A stretch of 64,000 nt of DNA, taken from Patiria miniata (lineage: Eukaryota; Echinodermata; Asteroidea; Valvatida; Asterinidae). The notes beneath the pieces are model-generated. The model had not been told where the DNA came from. It saw nothing but the letters and a program-made list of their open reading frames with translations, and did not search any database. The stretch's first letter is position 1. Each line of letters begins with the position of its first letter. The stretch lies in contig NW_024037056.1 in the NCBI RefSeq assembly GCF_015706575.1, forward strand, positions 1,946,109-2,010,108, in the 5' to 3' direction. Shown here one piece after another: positions 56,401-64,000 of this stretch. The position numbers were made by a program, and so were the translations under genes.

Positions 56401-57198
56401 TAGAAAGTCTCTTTAAATTCAGTTGTTAAGGTTTTACCATAAAGGCACCTTTACAATTACATAAAGGTTTGCTGTACAATGCACATAGAAAACAAAGAAA
56501 TGGGAATTTTAAAGGTAGAGTGGACTATTTGCGGCTATCCAAAAAGTAACCGACTATATTATAGTTGAAAAGCTTACTTGGTTTCAAGATAGTAATGGGA
56601 CTAAACTCCCTGTGAAATTATTCATTCAGGCATGCTGTCATTTGGAAGAAAACAACAATAAAAGAGTGTCATTTCCAAAGATGTGTCAAGTTACACACTT
56701 TTTGGAAATTTCCATTAGTAGTTGGTTTGTATTTGGGCAAATCCGTGAATAGGTCCGCGCAAGCGCGGTTGCTATTATTCATCGGTTCAGTGCGTGACAT
56801 CACGTAGTTGCAATCTGCTGCATGAGAACACATGAGAAGTATCAGTAGCACAGCCCAAATGTCACATGACCAAACTGGGGTCAAAGATCATCTTGGGGTC
56901 AGCGGGGTCAAAAACTGTTTGATTTTTGTTACTCTAACACTACTCCTTCCAGATATTACATGGCACAATCACGTGACTCATGCATGAACTCGAATTCGTT
57001 GGCCCGCAGCCCGAGATATTTCTGATCGAGCTTTTTTTTTGTTGTAATTTACAGGTTGGCGTCCTACTCTTCCTTGGAATGCTGGGGTTCTGTGGAACCT
57101 GCTACTATTCTGCTCTGTCTGGATCAAAGACTCTCAACAAGTTTACTCCTTACGGTGGAATGGTGCTTATGGCTGGCTGGCTCGCTATGGCGTTCTAA
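53434..57198 (+). CDS. TMEM256: TMEM256 homologue, copy B (DUF423 family), four exons
   Basis: Coding exons: 53434-53524, 54643-54677, 55779-55859, 57055-57198; 116 residues, frame intact. Same four-helix small membrane protein as copy A, of unknown biochemical role. It differs at only a handful of residues. Exon 4 reads GTCYYSALSGSK, closer to the vertebrate YYQALSG than copy A. Two oddities surround exon 2. A local duplication upstream creates a second acceptor at 54611-54612 whose use would add ten in-frame codons. The donor after exon 2 is GTTAAG instead of the GTAAGT of copy A, which should weaken splicing. Whether this copy makes normal mRNA cannot be told from sequence. Confidence 0.85.
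53666..54401. mobile_element. Foldback DNA transposon, 736 bp, 9-bp target duplication, arm B only
   Basis: Long near-perfect palindrome centred near 54030. Left end TAGCTGTGGCCACGG, right end CCGCGGCCACACTAG followed by tggggtta. The target duplication GGAGTGGGA is at 53657-53665 and 54402-54410. Arm A has the uninterrupted site (gggagtgggacaaaa on its minus strand near 18335-18350). Same duplication length and TAG start as the other two foldbacks. It lies in intron 1 of TMEM256 copy B. Confidence 0.87.
54895..55005. repeat. Hairpin in TMEM256 intron 2, arm B
   Basis: gtactaactcagcttgagt...gttacgcaagctagtactaa forms an imperfect hairpin of about 100 bases. The same hairpin, better paired, is at 17785-17870 in arm A, so it predates the duplication. 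Confidence 0.6.
55107..55755 (-). mobile_element. LINE 3' fragment (CR1/L2-like reverse transcriptase end)
   Basis: On the minus strand, 55459-55731 reads QNSATRIVTLT...LQSLHWLPVADQIKYK...LLTPYKPSRRLRSSD, the hallmark C-terminal end of CR1/L2-group reverse transcriptases. Toward lower coordinates it ends in a gcgttataaatt block and an ATT-repeat tail, typical of these LINE 3' ends. It is 5'-truncated. Arm A lacks it at the matching intron position (near 17672). Confidence 0.8.
56510..56900. repeat. Hairpin-type repeat family, arm B copy
   Basis: Carries actaaactccctgtgaaatt and the gtgtcatttccaaagatgtg...cacactttttggaaatttcc hairpin. Matches arm A near 16900-17265 and the 4251/8848 pair. In TMEM256 copy B intron 3. 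Confidence 0.65.
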
Positions 57199-57285
57199 TA
57201 ATTCTTTCTAAAGAGATTTTTTTTTACCAAAGAACTTTGGATGATGTTATGATGTCAAAGGTGAATATAGATCGATTTGAATTTG

Positions 57286-57291
57286 AATAAA
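57286..57291 (+). promoter_or_regulatory. Polyadenylation signal of TMEM256 copy B
   Basis: AATAAA about 90 bases after the stop codon, at the position equivalent to the signal in copy A. Confidence 0.65.
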
Positions 57292-58565
57292 GTCTGGAAC
57301 GCTGACTTAACCCAATGCTTTGCATGTTTTAACTTTGCATTTTCCGACCAAAGAGACTGTTACTATATCCAAGATTCGGGACAAGCCTTATGCTAGCAAG
57401 CCCCAGCTCCGGCATGGTCTGGTGTCTTTATGCCATTCTCACCCATTGTGAACAATGAGCGTCTTGTACGTAACTATGCAAGAGCTTGCCCCGAATCATG
57501 TAATTAACAGTGTCTTTGGTCTGGAAATTCAAAGTTAAAATGTGCCAAGCATTCTGAGCAAGTCATGTACCAGATGTTTTTCAAATTTAAATCCCAAAGG
57601 GTATAGGTCACTCGCAAATGGCTTATTGTGCAGATACTCCGAGTCCTTGGCCTAAACCCCTATGAGTTTCATTTAATCTCAGTCACGCATACGGCTGCAC
57701 AATTGTCAATTGATCACAACAACATTTCTGGACACTGTGACCAAGTTCCTTGCCTGAATGGATTTCGGTGCTGTGTTGTGTAAGCTGTGGAAAATCCTGG
57801 ATGTTGTGGGGGGAAAAAAGCTGATGTTGTTTGGGATTGGAATCATTTGCCCTTTAGCATTAAACTATTATTATTTTTACCCAGGGCAATCTCGTGTTTT
57901 TAATTAGACTTATAGTAGATAATGCTTTTGAAATCGTGATGTAAATGTGTGTGTTTATACCCCTCGTACATGTAAGTTTCAACCCTTTCCCTGTTTCCTT
58001 TTTCCCCGCTCATATCCCCCTGGCTTTCTTATACCCCCCCCTCCCCCCAGCTTGCCATTGTTTCCTGCCAATTTTTTATATTTTTTTGTCTTTATACATA
58101 ATAGCTCTATCAATCCAGATATTTTATTTATTTATTTAATTAGGTTAAATTTGTTGTTCTATTTCTGGTTACGTGTACTCTTGTCAGTGTTCTTATATTG
58201 TTACGCCTATTTGTACATTTATGTAATATTTTTTTTTCCTTTTTTTCTCCGGTTTTTAATGTGAAGTTTTTAAGTTTTGTACATTATATTTGTGTGCAGA
58301 ACGAGGAGACAAGTTTCATGTTTTTACATGATGAGAATGAATAAATAAATAAATAAATGAGGTCTTTTTTTTAGGTCTTGCCATGATGACCAATAGCCAG
58401 CCTAATTCCAATCCCAACCGCAGCCCTTTCCACATTTTGAATGAAGATGATAAATGTGCACTAATGAGAAAAGATAACTTGGAGTATTAAAATGATAAGC
58501 AATAGTTGAACAAGGACATTGGCAAATTGGGGAAGCATTGGCAAGCTGGGGAAGCGCTAATGTAT

Positions 58566-58637
58566 GGCTGGATAGCTCAGTTGGTAGAGCACTGGAACGG
58601 TAATCCGGTAGTCGCAGGTTCAAACCCCGCTCCAGTC
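58566..58637 (+). repeat. tRNA-like sequence (tRNA-derived repeat), arm B copy
   Basis: Best tRNA fold of the three: acceptor stem GGCTGGA/TCCAGTC, D-arm, an anticodon arm CTGGA-ACGGTAA-TCCGG, and a T-arm. The anticodon would be GGT, but loop position 33 is C, and the flanks are repetitive. A live tRNA gene is not excluded but unlikely. Confidence 0.55.
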
Positions 58638-59335
58638 AATTTCTTTGTTCAATTCTGTTTTTAATCAATTGGTATAGTTATATTGTTTGGTGCTATCAAG
58701 AGTGACTGTGGATTGACTGATCCTGCTATACTGTTTAAAAACAAAATTGTTTTTCTTCATTTGCCTAGTGTTGAGAGATAAAAGAATGCAGTTTTTGAAA
58801 TATGAAGATATGTGTGTTGCATTTTCAAGTTTAGTTCAACTTTTATGTTTGACAATATCATTTCCAATTACTGTTGGAGAAACATTTTTAAGAATTTCCT
58901 GTTTTCCTGGTTTTTTAATAAAAAGGCAACATACATCACGAGAAAGAGGAAGTTGAGGTAATGGGCCGGGAAAGATAACTGTCAATAAAAAATATATTGT
59001 AATTTTAACGAGCTGTGTTGTGAATGTTGTTCATCCAAACCTGCACCCAGTTATTTTAACAAGACCCCCCCCCCCATGCTGGTCAGAAAAGTGTTTTTTT
59101 TTGTTTTTGGACTACGATATACACTGCCCGAAGCGTCCTTAATTTCTTTTCTTGATGAAAAAGAAAAGTTAGAAGGAGATGAAAAGTTAACGGTTTGCTG
59201 TTGTAGCGCCCTCAATGTTAGTCCAACTATTATTTCTAAAGTCGACTCCAATTGGCTTGCGCGCGGGGTCGCATAAAATTTGAAATGTTCACGTAAATCA
59301 TACACCCGAGCATTATTGTTGGGGTTATGCACTGC

Positions 59336-59503
59336 ATAAAATAATGAATGTTTTCACATCGTGCAACGGTAATAAATAATTTCATTCGGTGACAGATGGA
59401 ATGTTCCATTCCACGAGGCGAAACCTCGTGGAATGGAACATTCCATCTGCCACCGAATGCCAATTATTTATTACCGTTGCACGATGTGAAACATTCATTA
59501 TTT
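59336..59503. mobile_element. Palindromic MITE fragment
   Basis: Near-perfect palindrome about a gaaa loop at 59420: ggaatgttccattccacgag and its complement, with matching outer parts (acatcgtgcaacggtaataa). Arms about 83 bases. It lies just outside arm B. Confidence 0.7.
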
Positions 59504-59719
59504 GTTCTATACAATATATCCTCGTCATCTGATTGGTCAGAGCCGCCAATTAAGTGTGACGGTGCACTGCAACTTCCATATACCGTGCAATGGAACTTCT
59601 GTTTTTTTAGGGCGAATAATTCAACGACACGTGATCAACGACCCCCCAATCAGATGACGGGGATTTATTCAGGCATTTGTACTGTGTAATCATGGAGGAA
59701 TATTCCTTCATGGTACACT

Positions 59720-60716
59720 CAGTGGCGTAGCCAGGAATTTTTTAGGGGGGGGGGGGGGCTGGAACATTTCATGGGGGGGCGTCATGTAGGGGCGTCAATC
59801 GCTTCTCAAAAGGGGGGGGGACATACCTAATTGATCAGAACTGATGCGAAGCGCGAAGCCCTTTACGGCGTGGGGTTCGGGGCCCGCTTAAGGGCCCCGA
59901 AAAAATTTGATTCTAGATGTTCTGAAGTGTGATCTGAAGTAATTTCTTACCACTTTCCTCCCTGCTTTAACTAATATTTTCTTAGCAAAAGATAATTATT
60001 TGAACAACGTTTTCGAGGTTGGAGTCATTGAATCAGCTATCGGTATTCTGAGCTACAGGCGTCGGGTTCGGGGCCCGCTGAAGGGCACCGAAAAAAATTG
60101 GATTCTCGATGCTCTGTGGTGTGATCTGAGGCAATTTCTTACCACTTTAACCAATAATTATCTTAGCACAAAAGATAATAATTTAAACATAATTTACGAG
60201 GTTTTCTCAGCTAAAGGATTGAAGAAAATTTTTTGAACATTGTTTTCGAGGTTGGAGTCATTGAATCAGCTACCAGAATTCTGAGCTATAGGCGTGGGGT
60301 TCGGGGCCCGCTGAAGGGCCCCGAAAAATTTTGGATTCTAAATGCTCTAGGCTGTGGTGCTATCTGAGGCAATTTCTGACCACCTTAACCAATATTTTCT
60401 AAGCAAAAGATACATTGTAGTACATAATAGGGCCCTGTAAATGAGACACGAGTTCAAAAATCTGGGGGGACATTTGATATTGTGTCCCCCACCCTTCAAA
60501 AAGTGTGGGGGGGGGGGGGGGAGACCAGTCCCCCTGTCCCCAAAGGATTGACGCCCATGGCGTCATGTAGATCAATGATAATGTTTGTTAGAAACTCAAA
60601 ATCTCAGTGGGGGGGGGGGGGGGGGGGGGGGCGACTGGGGGGGGGGGCGACAAGGTTTCATGGGGGGGGGGGCGGTCACCCCCCACGCCCCCCCCCCCCC
60701 GGTGGCTACGCCACTG
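59720..60716. mobile_element. hAT-like non-autonomous transposon with internal satellite and G tracts
   Basis: Ends CAGTGGCGTAGCCA and TGGCTACGCCACTG. The 8-base flanks ggtacact and ggtatatt match at six of eight positions, as in an aged hAT target duplication. Inside, a ggttcggggcccgct...gggccccgaaaa block repeats near 59870, 60061 and 60295. Long G tracts lie near both ends, one of about 22 bases at 60609-60631. Confidence 0.65.
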
Positions 60717-60724
60717 GGTATATT

Positions 60725-62405
60725 AAATCCTAATTTTTCCCCACCAACTGAAAGCTCGTCACAAATTTTGTCCCGCGTTCCATCAGGGGTCTGAATCTCG
60801 GTGTTCACTTTCACGGGCAAATACGAGGTCGGTATTGTTGTATTGATTGCTTGTATTGAAAGAAAATTCGTCGTTGAACTCAACTTGAAGGATAAAACGC
60901 AAAATTAAAATGGTCAGGTTAGGCCGGTTCCGGTTACAATTAACACTATTTATTCTGCAAGTTTTAGCCTAGTTAAGTAACATCATCAAGCATGGGGTCA
61001 GGGACTTTTTTCCCAATGCTATGAGAAACTTTACGTAATTTTTTTTTGCTTGTTACATCATTGCATTTTAATGACCTCGGGCTTTCCATGCAGCGAAAAA
61101 AAACCCCAAATGGTTTCCTGGCAAAAAACACGGAATTTTTTTGAGCGGTTTTGGCCCTTGCGTAAAGTTTAGTTGCATGTGACATAACACTGCATTATGT
61201 AGGGCCATGCACGCGTGATGCAACAGGTTTTGTTTTCCGCATGTGAACTAACCACTCTTGGACGTTGAGGGCAGTATGCAGAAAAGAAAGCAAAGTGATC
61301 ACTGAGTTAGTTCTTTCCTCCATGGTAAAATTTAGCAATAATGACAGAATATTGCAGCATTTTCAGAACTTCCGTGATTGTGATGATCTAAGTACTACTA
61401 GATTGTTTGTTGTTCTTGAAGGAATGCAATAACGTGCACGGTGCTGAGGTAAGTAATTTAAATGCACGGCGCAGCGGATCATCAGCATCAGCTGTGCACA
61501 AATTTCTCAACCATGCATGTCATTGTCAACTGGACTTGAAATTAATTCATTGTAATTGTCGCATGTCGATTGTGAGCTGAGCTGAGCCCATAGAGCTATA
61601 TTGAATTACTAGAGTGCTAACTCAATGTACAAAGTAATGCCTGATGGGCGCATCCATGTTTGTGCACAAACCTATGGAAAACTCGAAATTTTGTACGGCT
61701 TTTTTTTGTACGGCTATTTGCATATCTGCGTTTGGAAAGATTTCCATACGAAGTTCACTCAACACCCACAAACCCTATGAGATTGGACTGAAAAATTCTA
61801 AGTGTTTTCTAAGAAAATGCTTGTATTTTCTCACTGCTCAAATTGACTTTGATGACATGAAGTTGCTATCTGGGGGCTTGTTAGTCAATACAGAGGAAAA
61901 TTAGTGAACTTCGCATATGGTAATCTTGCCTTTCAGCCAAATCGAGCATCATTTTAAGGCAAAAAAAAGCAACTTTGAAAATTGAAATAATGTCAGAACT
62001 GCTTGCCCTATGAAGTTAGGAGACCATTTTAATTGCATTTTGAAAGCTCTTTATCTGCGCAGGTAACGCTTGCATAGGCGCGCGTTGTCACACACAAATT
62101 GAAGGTATTAAAATGCATAGAAAAAGGACCGCGTAGCTTTAGGGGGTCTGACGATATATTAAAAGAAGAAAACAATTTCAATTGTTTTTAAACTAAATGG
62201 TTTTCAATGACTGACCATTTTGAGGTCATGCACATATTTTGGGCGCGATCGGTCGATCGTGAGGCATATCAGGACCGATAGCACAGCGTGATTGACCGAT
62301 CACGCACATTGGCTGATCGCGCCCAACATATATGTACAAAGTGTTATCATCTGCGTTTGTGTTCGGTGTACTTTTATCACAGCCAAATCGCAAACACAAA
62401 AAACC
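60725..62405. other. Intergenic DNA and probable upstream region of the ABC transporter gene
   Basis: No coding exon recognised. A short inverted pair gggcgcgatcgg / ctgatcgcgccc at 62240-62324 lies 80-165 bases upstream of the transporter start codon and may be part of its promoter or 5' untranslated region. Confidence 0.4.
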
Positions 62406-63987
62406 ATGCCATCCACGACTACAGACCACAGCAATCATGACAGTCCTATGCAGGAGAGACAGGGCACCAGACCAAATGGACAGCAAGACGATGCTCATTT
62501 TGACGAGCCAAAAGTCGCAACCAAAGAGCCGCTCAAGACTCGGAGGTTACAGAAATTCTTCCGGAAGGCACAAACCAAACGCCACAGGTAAGATTGGCGG
62601 AAAATATGTTGCAACCTGACTCCACCTCAGCGGTCGTTTACAAAGTCTATGGAGAGTCAAGAAAAGTTTTCCTAACAAAATTGGAAATGTTTTTTTTCAG
62701 TTCCAGATTCATGTCTTATCATCCTTTTTGCAATGAATGACCTTCATTGAGATGATATATGAAGAAAAAAAGTGGTTTCAGGTTGCAACATTTTTCCAGA
62801 TCGACTGATATCATCGCTTCTGCCCATGCAAAGTTCTGGTTTTAATAGGCAAAGTCAAAAACATTTCTCATGCCCACTTGCTTCCTTTTTTCAGCCCGCC
62901 TCATTTTTTTTCTTAGAAAAAGAAAAAAAAATTGTAGCTTTATAAACAAAGTCAAAATCTGGTAAAAAAGTTGTAGGCGATGGCTCCTTTTGACACAAAA
63001 GTTTCATCAAAAGAGTTGAAAAAATTGAAGAATCCACCATCTTGACAAAATGCCATTTTTGAAGAAAAAAGATAACAAAGGGCCACCCTCAATTTTTCAA
63101 AAAGCCCTGATGAGAATCTTTTTAATTTTTTTTTACTTGGATTTGGGGATTAGTATTTGGTTTTTTTGTTGTTGATGTGTGCAAATGTTGTAAATTACCA
63201 TAAAGGTAATTTACAACATTTGCACACATCAACAACAAAAAAACCGTACCAAATTATTATGAAATACATTACTTGACTGTAAGTAAAAATAGTCTCATCC
63301 TGTGAAATCATGGCACCTGGTGTGCTGTCATTTTCAAGAAAAGTGAAATTTTTTTTATTTCAGTTTCCAATGATGGTTGGCCGACCATTGTAGGAAAAAA
63401 ATTCAAATACTGCCTAGACTTTTCAAACTTTAGTTAGTCCACATTTTGTTTGAAAATCGGTTAAACATCGGTGAACGGGTGCGAGCCAGCTAGTCTGGTT
63501 CCCTGATCCGACAATTCCCCGACGTCTATAAATTGCTCCGCTTTGTCTGAAGTAGGGTCAGGGAACCAGACTACAAGAACAACATTTGTTTTTCTCCGTT
63601 TCTCTAGCATCTATGAACACAAACCTTTAAACAGGTCAGTGTAACAATATTTGCTATGAAATACTAAACCCCAAATCCATCCATTTCTGAAAATTACAGC
63701 AAAACCAAAGTTGTATATTGACTTTATTTAATCAAGCCCCATTTGTTCACCAGATGCATGAAAACAAAAAATCAATTTTCTTTCTTTTGAATTTTCATTT
63801 GTGTCTTGGTTCCTGACTCCTACAGGCTACACTCAGACAGCTGTCCTATGGATCAGGCTAACATCCTTTCCACTCTCTGGTTTTCATGGATGACGCCCGT
63901 CTTCTACAAATCCTGGAAGGGAACGCTGGAGAAGGAAGACCTTTTCAGCTGCTCACCGTACGACAGCGCAAAAAATAACTGCGACAG
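62406..63987 (+). CDS. ABCC-family ABC transporter, N-terminal two exons (runs off the right edge)
   Basis: Exons 62406-62587 and 63826-63987, both phase 2 at their ends; the second donor GTCAGA is at 63988. The first exon encodes a charged cytosolic leader (MPSTTTDHSNHDSPMQERQG onward). The second encodes ANILSTLWFSWMTPVFYKSW followed by KGTLEKEDLFS. That is the conserved stretch before the first membrane domain of ABCC proteins (compare the F-W-x-x-P-hydrophobic, R/K-x-L-E-x-x-D-hydrophobic pattern of MRP4 and CFTR). It would be an ATP-driven exporter of organic anions or an ABCC relative; which member cannot be decided from about 114 residues. The start codon has an A at -3 (aaaccATG). Confidence 0.8.
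62608..62790. repeat. MITE with gttgcaacctgac ends, complete copy
   Basis: Begins gttgcaacctgactcc and ends tcaggttgcaacat, inverted ends of about 13 bases. The interior matches TMEM256 intron 1 of arm A (18245-18455): agcggtcgt, agtctatggaga, tgaccttcattgagatgata. Confidence 0.7.
63157..63243. repeat. 87-bp near-perfect palindrome at the end of MITE copy 4
   Basis: Two copies of the MITE terminus lie head to head around ccataaagg: gcaaatgttgtaaattacc and its complement, continuing outward through gttgttgatgtgt. It mirrors the copy 2/copy 3 junction at 29608 but one partner is reduced to about 40 bases. Confidence 0.8.
63204..63727. mobile_element. TTAA-type MITE, copy 4
   Basis: Full-length match to 29612-30119 (terminus, ccaatgatggttgg/ccgaccattg hairpin, tggttccctgatccgacaat block). 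The flanking target has decayed (ATAA on the left, TATTTAA on the right). It lies in intron 1 of the ABC transporter gene. Confidence 0.75.
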
Positions 63988-64000
63988 GTCAGAATCACCA

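Larger units (their letters stand above)
53212..59240 (+). repeat. Inverted segmental duplication, arm B
   Basis: Reverse-orientation match to 14845-19812. It is longer because of arm-specific insertions: a 736-bp foldback element (53666-54401) and a LINE fragment in TMEM256 intron 2. It lacks the 841-bp element present in arm A. Similarity ends near gtagcgccctcaatg at 59213-59240. Confidence 0.9.

Noticed and set aside
58566..58637. A functional tRNA gene
   Set aside because: The fold is reasonable, but the base before the anticodon is C, three copies share flanking sequence beyond the tRNA, and two lie at equivalent places in the duplication. A tRNA-derived repeat is more likely.
14845..59240. 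The paired TMEM256 arms as an assembly duplicate of two haplotypes
   Set aside because: The arms are inverted, separated by unique genes, differ by several transposon insertions with clean target duplications, and have different outer flanks. Not formally excluded without reads.

Overview
This is nuclear DNA from an animal. The genes have many short exons with GT/AG introns, intergenic DNA is full of hairpin-type DNA transposons, tRNA-derived SINEs and satellites, and nothing looks bacterial or viral. The gene set is bilaterian. The DNA style (frequent taggcctac strings, tgacctttgacc repeats, long pure G or C tracts, SINEs typical of marine invertebrates) suggests a marine invertebrate deuterostome, probably an echinoderm or close relative. 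That placement is inference at moderate to low confidence.

Layout, left to right: 1-3.4 kb has no recognisable gene. 3.98-8.36 kb (-) is TPT1/TCTP in four coding exons. 10.05-14.75 kb (-) is RBMX2, an RRM spliceosome protein, in five coding exons. 16.37-18.73 kb (-) is TMEM256 copy A. 21.75-27.25 kb (+) is POLD3 in nine exons, with two apparent single-base frameshifts. 32.24-46.94 kb (-) is a chordin-like BMP antagonist with three VWC domains in ten exons. 53.43-57.20 kb (+) is TMEM256 copy B. 62.41 kb to the right edge (+) is the 5' end of an ABCC-type ABC transporter. Splice phases were checked at every junction, and each gene gives a consistent reading apart from the two POLD3 slips.

The main structural event is an inverted segmental duplication, arm A about 14.85-19.81 kb and arm B about 53.21-59.24 kb. 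Each arm carries a complete TMEM256 gene, and the spacer holds POLD3 and the chordin-like gene. After duplication each arm took a different large foldback transposon with a 9-bp target duplication. In each case the other arm keeps the unoccupied site, so the insertions can be read directly. Arm B also gained a LINE fragment and a local duplication at TMEM256 exon 2 that creates an in-frame alternative acceptor and sits beside a weakened donor.

The genes share no pathway; they are housekeeping or developmental neighbours. No new multi-gene system could be supported. The most unusual features are the foldback elements with paired empty sites, TTAA-flanked MITEs in head-to-head dimers sharing one TTAA, and tandem repeats pressed against several exon edges of the chordin-like gene, including one that supplies its C-terminal tail and one that contains decayed copies of an exon start.
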